Shown here: positions 8,965 to 19,164 of the stretch, one piece after another
Layout: every line of letters begins with the position of its first letter
How positions within the stretch are numbered: position 1 is the first letter of the stretch
DNA from: Microlunatus panaciterrae
Lineage (GTDB): Bacteria; Actinomycetota; Actinomycetes; Propionibacteriales; Propionibacteriaceae
Length of the DNA stretch: 64,000 nt
Direction: 5' to 3'
Assembly (NCBI RefSeq): GCF_016907535.1
Contig: NZ_JAFBCF010000001.1
Coordinates: 2,790,001 to 2,854,000 of the forward strand
Position numbers and translations under genes: made by a program
The notes under the pieces: generated by a model
What the model was told of the DNA's origin: nothing
Database searches by the model: none
Seen by the model: the letters and a program-made list of their open reading frames with translations, nothing else

Positions 8965-11031
8965 GTGACTGCTGCGAACCCCTTCTTCGCTCCCAGCGAG
9001 CTGCCGTACGAACTGCCGCCGTTTGCCCGGATCGAGGTGTCGCACTTCCGGGAGGCGCTGGAGCGGGGGATGGCAGAGCAGCTGGCCGAGGTCGAGGCGA
9101 TCGCACTGTCGGCCGAGGAGCCGACGATGGCCAACACGATCGACGCCCTGGAGCGCTCAGGTCGCATCCTCACCCGGGTGATGCGGGTGTTCGACAACCA
9201 GACCTCGGCCGACACCAACGAGGAGCTGCAGCAGATCGAGGCGGACTTCGCTCCCCGCTTCGCCGCCCACGACGACGCGATCCTGCTGAACGAGCGGCTG
9301 TTCGCCAGGATCGACGCGCTGTACGCCAGGCGGGACGAGCTGGACCTGACCGCCGAGGCACGCCACGTCCTGCGGCGCTACCACCTGGACTTCGTCCGCG
9401 CCGGGGCGGCGCTGGCCCCTGAGCAGCGGCAACGGCTGCGGGAGATCAACACCCAGCTGGCATCGTTGTCCACCCTGTTCGGCAGCAACCTGCTGGCCGA
9501 CACCAACGCGTCGGCGCTGCAGCTGAGCTCCCGAGCGGACCTGGACGGGCTCTCCGAGGATGCCATCGCGGCAGCGGCGGCGGCCGCGCAGTCCCGCGGC
9601 CTGGACGGTTACCTGATCACGCTGGTGCTGCCGACGCACCAACCCGCGCTGGAGTCGCTCACCAACCGACAGGTTCGGCGTCGGCTGTACGAAGCCTCGG
9701 TTGCTCGCGGTAGCCGAGGCAACGCCCACGACAACACCGACATCGCCCGGCAGCTGGTGGTGCTGCGGGCCGAGCGGGCCGAGCTGCTCGGCTATCGCAG
9801 CCACAGCGACTATGTGCTTGCCGACCGGACGGCCGGGTCGAACGAGCAGCTGGACGCGATGCTCGACCAGCTGATCGCCCCGGCGGTGGCCAACGCGCAC
9901 GCGGAGCAGGCCGACCTGGCGGCGGCCATGGCGGCCGACGGTGTCGAGGACGAGTTCGCCGCCTGGGACTGGGCCTTCTATGCGGAGGCGGTGAGGCGGG
10001 AGCGGTACGAGCTGGACACCAACGCCCTGCGGCCCTACTTCGAGGTGGACCGCACCCTGGTGGACGGGGTCTTCTTCGCCGCCACCAGCCTCTACGGCAT
10101 CACCTTCACCGCTCGCGACGATCTGCAGGCCTATCATCCCGAGGCGCGGGTGTTCGAGGTACGCAACGCCGACGGCTCCGAGCTCGGGCTCTTCATCGCC
10201 GACTACTTCACCCGCGACTCGAAGCGCGGCGGCGCCTGGATGAACTCGCTGGTGACCCAGTCGAGACTGCTCGACCAGAAACCGGTCGTGCTGAACAACA
10301 TGAACATCCCGAAGCCGCCTCCGGGCCAGCCGGCGCTAATGAGCCTGGACGAGGTCCGGACCATGTTCCACGAGTTCGGTCATGCGTTGCACGGACTCTT
10401 CTCCTCGGTCACCTACCCACGGGTGGCCGGTACGGCGGTGGCCCGCGACTTCGTCGAGTACCCCTCGCAGGTCAACGAGATGTGGCTGAGCTGGCCCGAG
10501 GTGATCGCCAACTACACCAGGCATCACGAGTCGGCGGAGCCGCTGCCGGCGGACGTGATCACCAGGATCGAGGAGTCGTCGGCGTTCAACCAGGGCTTCG
10601 AGACCGTGTCGTACCTGGCCGCGACCTGGCTGGACCTGTGCTGGCACCGACTCGGCGCAGCTGAGGCTCGGGCGTTGGAGGGCTCGATCGAGGACTTCGA
10701 GCGCCGGGCCCTCGAGCAGGTCGGGCTGGCGCTCGAGACCGTTCCGCCTCGCTATCGCAGTGCCTACTTCAACCACATCTTCGCCAGCGGCTACGCGTCC
10801 GGCTATTACTCCTACATCTGGAGCGAGGTGCTGGACGCCGACACGGTGGAGTGGTTCAAGGAGTCTGGCGGCCTGCAGCGCCGCAACGGCGACCTCTTCC
10901 GCGACGCCCTGCTCGCCCGCGGGGCCAGCGGCCCCGAGATGTCCTTCTTCGAGTCCTTCCGGGGGCGGCCCGCCTCGATCACTCCGCTGCTGGAGCGTCG
11001 CGGTCTGGCCAGCGCCCCGAGTTCGCCCTAG
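8965..11031 (+). CDS. dcp: M3 family metallopeptidase (peptidyl-dipeptidase Dcp type)
   Basis: A zinc metallopeptidase of 688 aa, the usual length of oligopeptidase A / Dcp enzymes, that would cleave short peptides in the cytoplasm. The zinc site is MFHEFGHALHG, with HEFGH at 469-473. The conserved DFVEYPSQVNEMW supplies the downstream glutamate ligand. The C-terminus IFASGYASGYYSYIWSEVLDAD is the M3 substrate-binding signature. There is no signal peptide. The GTG at 8965 follows a TAGGCT -10 box by 8 nt. Dcp rather than oligopeptidase A is inferred from overall resemblance. Confidence 0.92.
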   Translation: MTAANPFFAPSELPYELPPFARIEVSHFREALERGMAEQLAEVEAIALSAEEPTMANTIDALERSGRILTRVMRVFDNQTSADTNEELQQIEADFAPRFAAHDDAILLNERLFARIDALYARRDELDLTAEARHVLRRYHLDFVRAGAALAPEQRQRLREINTQLASLSTLFGSNLLADTNASALQLSSRADLDGLSEDAIAAAAAAAQSRGLDGYLITLVLPTHQPALESLTNRQVRRRLYEASVARGSRGNAHDNTDIARQLVVLRAERAELLGYRSHSDYVLADRTAGSNEQLDAMLDQLIAPAVANAHAEQADLAAAMAADGVEDEFAAWDWAFYAEAVRRERYELDTNALRPYFEVDRTLVDGVFFAATSLYGITFTARDDLQAYHPEARVFEVRNADGSELGLFIADYFTRDSKRGGAWMNSLVTQSRLLDQKPVVLNNMNIPKPPPGQPALMSLDEVRTMFHEFGHALHGLFSSVTYPRVAGTAVARDFVEYPSQVNEMWLSWPEVIANYTRHHESAEPLPADVITRIEESSAFNQGFETVSYLAATWLDLCWHRLGAAEARALEGSIEDFERRALEQVGLALETVPPRYRSAYFNHIFASGYASGYYSYIWSEVLDADTVEWFKESGGLQRRNGDLFRDALLARGASGPEMSFFESFRGRPASITPLLERRGLASAPSSP

Positions 11032-11157
11032 GCTGCTGTCCGGGCGACGTCGCGTCCGCGTCTGAAGATCCGCCAGCATAATGCTTGGCTATGGATCGTC
11101 GGCCTGAGAGAGTGAGACCAGTCGATAACAGGGGCGGCATGGTGAGGGGGCACGGGG

Positions 11158-11778
11158 ATGACGCAGGACGGTCTGTCGGTGGTGCCGAGCGGCGAGCTCG
11201 TCGCCGAGGCGAAGGCCGGTGACCGCACCGCGATCGACCTCCTGATCGGGTTGGTCCGCCCGCTGATCTACCGTTACTGCCGGTCTCGGCTGGCCAGCTA
11301 TGCCGGTGGCCTGGACATCGCCGACGACGTCGCGCAGGAGACCTGCATGGCTGTCTACCGGGTACTGCCATGGTACGAGGACAGGGGAGTGCCGTTCGCC
11401 TCCTGGCTGTATGCCATCGCCTCCCACAAGGTGGCCGATGCGCAGCGGTCCTACCTCCGGTCGCCGACCCTCCTCGATGAGCTCCCGGAGGTGGCCGAGC
11501 CCTCACCGACACCGGAGGAGCGGCTGATCGCAGCCGCCAACGCCGGCATCGTCCTCGACCTGGTGGACCAGCTGCCGGAGAAGATGCGCAACGTCGTGAT
11601 GCTGCGCACCGGCGGGGCAACGGCCGAGGAGACCGCAGTGATGCTCGGCATGAGTGCCGGAGCGGTACGGGTGACCCACCACCGCGCGCTGACCAAGTTG
11701 CGGGCGCTGGCGCATCAGGCCGGCGCGGTGCCGGACCCGTCGGTGGATGGCAGCGACCTGCTCGAGACCGCCAGCTGA
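11158..11778 (+). CDS. shbA: RNA polymerase sigma-70 family factor, ShbA/SigD type
   Basis: An alternative sigma factor of 206 aa with region 2 (DIADDVAQETCMAVYRVLPWY, then FASWLYAIASHKVADAQRS) and region 4 (LPEKMRNVVMLRTGGATAEETAVMLGMSAGAVRVTHHRALTKLR). Mycobacterial SigD and Streptomyces ShbA are encoded close to guaB in the same way, and ShbA drives transcription of the principal sigma factor gene. That role here is an inference from family and position. The ATG at 11158 follows GAGGGGG. No anti-sigma gene lies next to it. Confidence 0.85.
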   Translation: MTQDGLSVVPSGELVAEAKAGDRTAIDLLIGLVRPLIYRYCRSRLASYAGGLDIADDVAQETCMAVYRVLPWYEDRGVPFASWLYAIASHKVADAQRSYLRSPTLLDELPEVAEPSPTPEERLIAAANAGIVLDLVDQLPEKMRNVVMLRTGGATAEETAVMLGMSAGAVRVTHHRALTKLRALAHQAGAVPDPSVDGSDLLETAS

Positions 11779-13395
<1,617 letters not shown>

Positions 13396-13406
13396 GGGGT
13401 CACGCA

Positions 13407-14510
13407 ATGTACGAGATCGGTCGCAGCAAACGGGCTGAGCAAGCCTTCGCGTTCGACGACATCGCCATCGTCCCGTCGCGCCGCACCCGTGGCGACGACG
13501 AGGTGTCGTTGTCCTGGCGGATCGACGCCCAGACGTTCGCCTTTCCGCTGATCGCCGCACCGATGGACTCGGTGATGTCGCCGCAGACAGCGATCACGGT
13601 CGGCCGCCTCGGCGGCCTGGGTGTCCTCAACCTGGAGGGTCTGTGGACCCGTTATGCCGAGCCGCAGCCGCTGCTCGACGAGCTGGCCGGCATCGAGGAC
13701 CCGCTGGCCGCGACCCGACGGATGCAGCAGATCTATGCCGAGCCGATCAAGCCCGAGCTGATCAGGTTGCGGATGTCGGAGATCCGCGAGGCCGGGGTGC
13801 CGGCAGCGGGATCGCTGTCGCCGCAGAACACCCAGGCCTACGCTCAGGCCGTCGTCGACTCCGGCGTGGACTTCTTCGTCATCCGCGGCACCACTGTGTC
13901 GGCCGAGCACGTGTCGAAGGAGCACGAGCCGCTGAACCTGAAGCAGTTCATCTACGACCTCGACGTACCGGTGATCGTCGGCGGTTGCGCCACCCACCAG
14001 GCGGCGTTGCACCTGATGCGGGCCGGCGCCGCCGGTGTTCTGGTCGGCTTCGGCGGCGGGGCAGCGCACACCACCCGGTCCGTACTGGGCGTCGCCGTGC
14101 CGATGGCCTCAGCCGTGTCCGATGTCGCGGCCGCTCGGCGCGACTATCTGGACGAGTCCGGTGGCCGCTATGTCCATGTCATCGCGGACGGGTCGATCGG
14201 CCGGTCCGGTGACATCGCCAAGGCGATCGCCTGCGGAGCCGACGCGGTGATGGTCGGCTCGCCACTGGCCCGGGCCGACGAGGCGCCCGGCCGCGGCTAC
14301 CACTGGGGCGCGGAGGCCTGGCACGACAGCCTGCCGCGCGGTGAGCGGGTGAAGTTCAACCCCGTCGGCAGCCTCGAGCAGATCCTGCTCGGCCCGTCGT
14401 CGGTCCCAGACGGCACCATGAACCTGGTCGGTGCCCTCCGCAAGGCGATGGGCACCACCGGATACACCGAGGTGAAGGAGTTCCAGCGGGTCGAGGTCGT
14501 CGTCGGCTAA
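13407..14510 (+). CDS. guaB3: GuaB3 family IMP dehydrogenase-related protein
   Basis: A 367-aa TIM-barrel protein of the GuaB3 group, which accompanies true GuaB in actinobacteria. It has the IMPDH start AFAFDDIAIVPSR and phosphate-binding VMVGSPLARADEAPGRG. It lacks the CBS domains and the SxCTTR catalytic-cysteine loop of GuaB: where that loop is expected the sequence reads LVGFGGGAAHTTRSVLG, without cysteine. It is therefore unlikely to be a standard IMP dehydrogenase. Related proteins have been reported to act as GMP reductases, which is possible here. It lies directly downstream of guaB. Confidence 0.9.
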   Translation: MYEIGRSKRAEQAFAFDDIAIVPSRRTRGDDEVSLSWRIDAQTFAFPLIAAPMDSVMSPQTAITVGRLGGLGVLNLEGLWTRYAEPQPLLDELAGIEDPLAATRRMQQIYAEPIKPELIRLRMSEIREAGVPAAGSLSPQNTQAYAQAVVDSGVDFFVIRGTTVSAEHVSKEHEPLNLKQFIYDLDVPVIVGGCATHQAALHLMRAGAAGVLVGFGGGAAHTTRSVLGVAVPMASAVSDVAAARRDYLDESGGRYVHVIADGSIGRSGDIAKAIACGADAVMVGSPLARADEAPGRGYHWGAEAWHDSLPRGERVKFNPVGSLEQILLGPSSVPDGTMNLVGALRKAMGTTGYTEVKEFQRVEVVVG

Positions 14511-14639
14511 CGGCGGCCTCGCGGAGGGAATGCATCGGCAACCTTGACAAATCCTGACCGCGGGCTGGAGGCTGCCCGTGGTGCATCCTCTCGACGTCAA
14601 CGCGATTGACGCGCCCTACGAAGCCAAGGGAGCCTCACA

Positions 14640-16997
14640 ATGTCTCGAGTCACGAGTCGGGGAGGGCTGCGCCGACTGACCGCGGCCACCCTCGCCGCAG
14701 GGCTGGCGATCGCCGGCCTGGTGGGTGTCGGCAGCACGACCGCAGCAGCCGATCCGCCCGCATCGTCGAGGACCCGCGTCGCCTCCGACACGCGCGACGT
14801 GGGCGAGAACGTCCGCAAGCAGCAGAAGGTCCACCTGTCCAAGTCGGAGCGGGCCGAGTTCGCCGACGATGCCCCGGCAGCCCAGTCACGGACGCAACTG
14901 CGCTCCCAGGCGGCCGCGGATGAGGCGACCGGCACCCCGATCGGCGGTGAGAAGTCCTGGCTGGTGCTGAACGACTACACCGGCAGCTACAACGCGGCGT
15001 CCTACGTACTGCGCGGCGTCGGGCAGGACATCGAGGTCTGGGTGCAGAAGAACATCGACTTCCCGGCCGGCGACTGTCGCAATGACGGCGTCCGCAACGT
15101 GGTCACCGACCAGCAGGTCCAGTCGCTGATCACCGAGTTCGACAGCAACATCCTGCCCAAGGAGTCGGAGGCCTTCTCGGTGGCTCCCGAGCGGGACGGC
15201 ACCCAGTCCGTCGACGTCGGTTTCGGCGCACCGCTGTGGCAGATCCTCGGCGGCGGGAACCCCGACTACTACAAGGGTGACGGCAAGAAGACGGTGGCGC
15301 TGATCAGCAATGTGCGGGACGCCAACTACTACGCCCCGACCACCCCGGACGGCCAGACCTACATCGCCGGCTTCTTCTCCCCGCTCTACAACGAGGCGTT
15401 CGACCGCAACGTGATGACGATCGACTCCTACGACTGGCTGCACCGCACCGGCGCCAACCCGCCGGACGAGACCCCGGGCGGGTTGTGCAGCGCCAAGCAG
15501 GCGGCGCGTCCGCACGCGTACGAGGGCACCTTCGCCCATGAGTACCAGCACCTGCTGCAGTACTACACCGACCCGGGGGAGAACACCTGGCTGAACGAGG
15601 GTCTGTCCGACTATGCCCAGACGCTGGTCGGCTACGTCGACACCACGATCCCGTACGGGCAGAAGGGGGCGGACTCGCACATCAGCTGCTTCCAGGGCTT
15701 CCTGGGCAGTGACACCTTCCCCTACTGCGGGGCGGAGAACTCGCTCACCCGTTGGGCCGACCAGGGGTCACCCTCCATCCTGTCCGACTACGGCGCGGCG
15801 TACTCCTTCGTCACCTATGTCGCGGACACCTTCGGTGAGCAGGCGGTCACCTTCCTGCACCGCGACGGCGCCAACGGGCTCGCCTCGCTGCAGAGTTACC
15901 TGGACGACCACGCGCCCGGTCTGAGGTCCACCGACGTGGTCCACGACTGGGCCACGGCGATGGCGGTCGACGGCTGGCTGGACGGCAAGGCGACGGGGCT
16001 CAACCGGGACCAGCGGTCGCGGTTCAGCTCCAAGCAGCTGCACTCGGCGATCGACTGGGCCTGGAGCGGCTCCTATGACTCGCCAGGGGCTCCGGCCAAC
16101 GGTTCGGACTACGTGCTGGGGATGGACGGCCGGCCGGTGAACGGCAACACCCTCGGCAAGGTCCAGTTCCGAGGCGCACCCAGCTATGCGCCGGACCCGC
16201 TCGAGTGGACCATCGCGGACGGGGCGCTGTATGCCGGCGAGGGCAACGAGCTCGACCGTGCCGCCGTCTACTCCGTCGACGTCCCGGCGGGCGGCAACCT
16301 GACCTTCACCACCCGGTACGACATCGAGCAGGGCTGGGACTTCGGCGTCGTGCAGGTCTCGACCGACGGCGGCAAGTCCTACACCACCCTGGCCAACGCC
16401 GACACGACCAGCACGCACGCCGACGGCGCTGACGGCAAGATCGTGTCCCAGCTGCCCGGGCTCACCGGGCTGAGCGGTGGCTGGCGGAACGAGACGTTCG
16501 ACCTGAGCGCCTACGCCGGCAAGAGTGTGCTGCTGTCGTTCCGCTACCTCACCGATGCGGCCGCCAACGGCAACGGTGGGACCGGCCCGACGGGCTGGTG
16601 GGTGAAGGACGTCAAGGTGGGTGACACCCAGGTCACCACCGGCGCGACCACCGACGGTGCCCGGTCGGCGACCGAGGTGTCGCCGATCCCGGTGGCCGGC
16701 TGGAAGCTGCAGGCCGTCGGCTGGACGCTGAGCGGTACGAAGGTCCGCTACCTGGAGGTCAAGCTGAACAGGCACAACGCCGCGACGCTCGACCGCAAGG
16801 CGCTGAGGAAGCGGTTCAGCAAGGTAGACCGGATCGGCTTCATCGTCACCGTGGACGACCCGAAGGAGGTGGCGACCAAGAACGCCAGCTACCGGCTCCG
16901 GGTCAACGGGACGCTGCAGCCGGGTGGCTCGGGCAACACCGGCGTCTCACCCGGCCAGCTGCCCCTCTCCCGGCAGCTGCCGGTCCGCACCAGCTGA
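14640..16997 (+). CDS. Secreted gluzincin-like metalloprotease
   Basis: A 785-aa exported protein. The Sec signal peptide spans about residues 1-37 (RGGLRR, hydrophobic AATLAAGLAIAGLVGVG, then ATAAAD-type cleavage). The zinc site is HEYQH at 300-304, with a third-ligand glutamate 16 residues later (WLNEGLSDY, E320). That spacing fits gluzincins rather than the M6 HExxHxxGxxH pattern. The C-terminal 250 residues are beta-rich, with a MAM/jelly-roll-like domain (GWDFGVVQVSTDGGKSYTTL, VLLSFRYLTDA). The protein probably degrades extracellular proteins. It lies downstream of guaB3 but is separated by 129 bp, and is likely its own unit. Confidence 0.85.
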   Translation: MSRVTSRGGLRRLTAATLAAGLAIAGLVGVGSTTAAADPPASSRTRVASDTRDVGENVRKQQKVHLSKSERAEFADDAPAAQSRTQLRSQAAADEATGTPIGGEKSWLVLNDYTGSYNAASYVLRGVGQDIEVWVQKNIDFPAGDCRNDGVRNVVTDQQVQSLITEFDSNILPKESEAFSVAPERDGTQSVDVGFGAPLWQILGGGNPDYYKGDGKKTVALISNVRDANYYAPTTPDGQTYIAGFFSPLYNEAFDRNVMTIDSYDWLHRTGANPPDETPGGLCSAKQAARPHAYEGTFAHEYQHLLQYYTDPGENTWLNEGLSDYAQTLVGYVDTTIPYGQKGADSHISCFQGFLGSDTFPYCGAENSLTRWADQGSPSILSDYGAAYSFVTYVADTFGEQAVTFLHRDGANGLASLQSYLDDHAPGLRSTDVVHDWATAMAVDGWLDGKATGLNRDQRSRFSSKQLHSAIDWAWSGSYDSPGAPANGSDYVLGMDGRPVNGNTLGKVQFRGAPSYAPDPLEWTIADGALYAGEGNELDRAAVYSVDVPAGGNLTFTTRYDIEQGWDFGVVQVSTDGGKSYTTLANADTTSTHADGADGKIVSQLPGLTGLSGGWRNETFDLSAYAGKSVLLSFRYLTDAAANGNGGTGPTGWWVKDVKVGDTQVTTGATTDGARSATEVSPIPVAGWKLQAVGWTLSGTKVRYLEVKLNRHNAATLDRKALRKRFSKVDRIGFIVTVDDPKEVATKNASYRLRVNGTLQPGGSGNTGVSPGQLPLSRQLPVRTS

Positions 16998-17005
16998 TCC
17001 AGGCC

Positions 17006-17042
17006 CTGAGCCTGTCGAAGGGCGGCTCTTCGACACGCTCAG
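17006..17042. repeat. Palindromic repeat, CTGAGCCTGTCGAAG type
   Basis: CTGAGCCTGTCGAAG (17006-17020) and CTTCGACACGCTCAG (17028-17042) are inverted copies with one mismatch and a 7-nt loop. The left arm matches a copy at 36552-36568. It sits 8 bp after the metalloprotease stop, so it can also serve as a terminator hairpin. Confidence 0.75.
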
Positions 17043-17129
17043 AGCCTGTAGCGGCCGGAGGTCGGAGGGGCCGACCGCTGGGTGGGATGTGGTGGGTGAC
17101 CCGGCCGGGCGCCTCCTACGCTGGTGGCC

Positions 17130-17423
17130 GTGAGCGATGACGTGACCGGCGAGTTGAACCGCCTCAGAGACAGCATCGACAACATGGACGCTGCTCTGGT
17201 GCACCTGCTGGCCGAGCGGTTCAAGATCACCCAGCAGGTGGGGGTGCTGAAAGCGGAGCACGGCCTCCCGCCGGCCGATCCTGCCCGTGAGGCGCGGCAG
17301 ATTGCTCGGCTCCGTGCTCTGGCGCTGGAGGCCAAGCTGGATCCGGAGTTTGCCGAGAAGTTCCTCAACTTCGTGGTGGCCGAGGTCGTCCGGCACCATC
17401 AGTCCATCGCCGAACGGGCCTGA
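17130..17423 (+). CDS. Chorismate mutase (AroQ fold)
   Basis: A 97-aa all-helical AroQ-type chorismate mutase, converting chorismate to prephenate for Phe/Tyr synthesis. Key residues are visible: RLRDSIDNMDAALVHLLAERFKITQQVGVLKAEHGLPPADPAREA (catalytic Arg, Lys and Asp-Arg positions) and a final helix FLNFVVAEVVRHHQ. A TACGCT -10-like hexamer (17117-17122) lies 7 nt before the GTG at 17130 with no ribosome site, so a leaderless start is likely. The GTG at 17124 is the alternative. It is not fused to prephenate dehydratase. Confidence 0.88.
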   Translation: MSDDVTGELNRLRDSIDNMDAALVHLLAERFKITQQVGVLKAEHGLPPADPAREARQIARLRALALEAKLDPEFAEKFLNFVVAEVVRHHQSIAERA

Positions 17424-17432
17424 CCAGACCGG

Positions 17433-19091
17433 TCAGCCCCCGTCGGCGACCGCAGCCCCGGCCACCTTGCCAGAGAACAGGCAGCCGCCCAGGAAGGTTC
17501 CCTCCAGGGCCCGGTAGCCGTGCATTCCGCCACCCCCGAAGCCGGCCGCCTCACCGACGGCGTAGACCCCGGGCAGCAGGCTGCCGTCGGGGCGGAGTAC
17601 GCGACCCGACAGGTCGGTCTCCAGCCCACCGAGGGTCTTGCGCGTCAGGATGTGCAGTCGGACGGCGATCAGCGGCCCGTGCTCGGCCGACGCGGTGCCC
17701 GGGCGCCGCCGGTCCAACAGCTCGTGAGGCGGTGCGACCCGGATGAGCCGATCGCCAAGGAAGCTGCGGGCTGCCCGGCTGGCGACCACCTGCGGATCCT
17801 TGCCCAGACCGCTGCGTACCTGCAGATCACGGGCCTCGATGATCTGGCCGAGCGCGTCGGCGTTGACCAGCCGCTCGCCGGCCAGCGCGTTCATCTTTCC
17901 AGCCAGCTCGGTCACCGTGGCGGCGGAGACGAAGTCGACGCCCCGGTCAAGGAAGGCCTGGACCTCAGGCGTCGGACCGCCGCGGACTCGGGAGGTCAGG
18001 CCTCTGACGTCCTTGCCGGTCAGGTCGGCGTTCTGCTCCGAGCCCGACAGGGCGAACTCGGCGGCGATGGTGGTCAGGTCCAGCACGAACCAGGAGTAGT
18101 CGTAGCCGGTTCGGGTGATGTGGCGCAGGGCACCGAGCGCGTCAAAGCCGGGGAACAGCGGCGCCGGCAGCCGCTGCCCGTGCGCATCGAGCCACAGCGA
18201 CGACGGGCCGGGCAGGATCCGGATGCCGTGAGACGTCCAGATCGGCGAATGGTTGATGATCCCCTCCGGGTAGTGCCACATCCGGTCGGAGTTGATCACC
18301 CGGCCGCCGGCCGTCTGGGCGACCTCGATCATGGAACCGTCGACATAGTCCGGCACCCCGGAGATCAGCTGCTGCGGCGGCTGTCCCCACTGGGTGGGCC
18401 AGTACCGGCGCACCAGGTCGACGTTGGCGCCGATCCCGCCGCTGGCGATGATCACCGCCCCCGCGCTGAAGGAGAAGTCGCCCACCGCGGTCCGGCTGGT
18501 CGGAACCCCGCGGGCTGCGGTGGTGGGCTCCAGCACCCGTCCGCCGATGCGCACCTCGGACTCGTCGACCTGCAGGTGATCGACCCGATGCCGACTGCGG
18601 ATCCGCACGGTCTGCGACTGCAGCACCTGGGCCGCGAACGGTGCCACCAGTCCCGGGCCGGTGCCCCAGGTGACGTGGAAGCGGGGGACCGTGTTGCCGT
18701 GGCCGGGCGCGGGGTATCCGCCACGTTCGGCCCACTGCACCAGCGGGAACCAGCGGACCCCGAGCCGGTGCAGCCAGCTCCGCAGCTCTCCTGCGGCGAA
18801 ATGCACATACGCCTCGGCCCACCTGCGTGGCCAGTAGTCCTCACCTCGGTCGAAGGCCGCCGAACCCAGCCAGTCGGCCAGGGCGATCTCCTCTGAGTCG
18901 TGAACCCGCAGCCGGCGTTGCTCCGGGGTGTCGACCAGGAAGAGCCCGCCCAGGGACCAGTGCGCCTGGCCGCCCAGCGACTGCAACGCCTCGCCGTCGA
19001 CCAGCAGCACCGACCGGCCGGCCGCTGCCGCAGTGGCCGTCGCGACCAGTCCGGACAGGCCCGCGCCGACCACGATCACATCAGCGTCCAT
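17433..19091 (-). CDS. FAD-binding dehydrogenase, fumarate reductase/KstD-like
   Basis: A flavoprotein of 552 aa. The N-terminal dinucleotide fold VIVVGAGLSGLVATATAAAAG binds FAD. The motif SAGAVIIASGGIGANVDLVRRYW and the C-terminal GVYAVGEAAGFGGGGMHGYRALEGTFLGGCLFSGKVAG are typical of the fumarate-reductase / 3-ketosteroid dehydrogenase superfamily. The whole protein best resembles the COG3573-like 'FAD-binding dehydrogenase' group, whose substrate is unknown. It has no signal peptide. It converges with chorismate mutase and is divergent from the aldehyde dehydrogenase gene. Confidence 0.85.
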   Translation of the reverse strand: MDADVIVVGAGLSGLVATATAAAAGRSVLLVDGEALQSLGGQAHWSLGGLFLVDTPEQRRLRVHDSEEIALADWLGSAAFDRGEDYWPRRWAEAYVHFAAGELRSWLHRLGVRWFPLVQWAERGGYPAPGHGNTVPRFHVTWGTGPGLVAPFAAQVLQSQTVRIRSRHRVDHLQVDESEVRIGGRVLEPTTAARGVPTSRTAVGDFSFSAGAVIIASGGIGANVDLVRRYWPTQWGQPPQQLISGVPDYVDGSMIEVAQTAGGRVINSDRMWHYPEGIINHSPIWTSHGIRILPGPSSLWLDAHGQRLPAPLFPGFDALGALRHITRTGYDYSWFVLDLTTIAAEFALSGSEQNADLTGKDVRGLTSRVRGGPTPEVQAFLDRGVDFVSAATVTELAGKMNALAGERLVNADALGQIIEARDLQVRSGLGKDPQVVASRAARSFLGDRLIRVAPPHELLDRRRPGTASAEHGPLIAVRLHILTRKTLGGLETDLSGRVLRPDGSLLPGVYAVGEAAGFGGGGMHGYRALEGTFLGGCLFSGKVAGAAVADGG

Positions 19092-19151
19092 ACCGGCATG
19101 GTCTCAGACCGCGACGGCCGTCGTAAGGCGTTTCGGCAGCAGCTGGCGGAA

Positions 19152-19157
19152 TAGGCT
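19152..19157 (+). promoter_or_regulatory. -10 box TAGGCT of aldehyde dehydrogenase gene
   Basis: TAGGCT ends 7 nt before the ATG at 19165, leaving no room for a ribosome site. The message is expected to be leaderless. Confidence 0.55.
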
Positions 19158-19164
19158 GTCAGGC

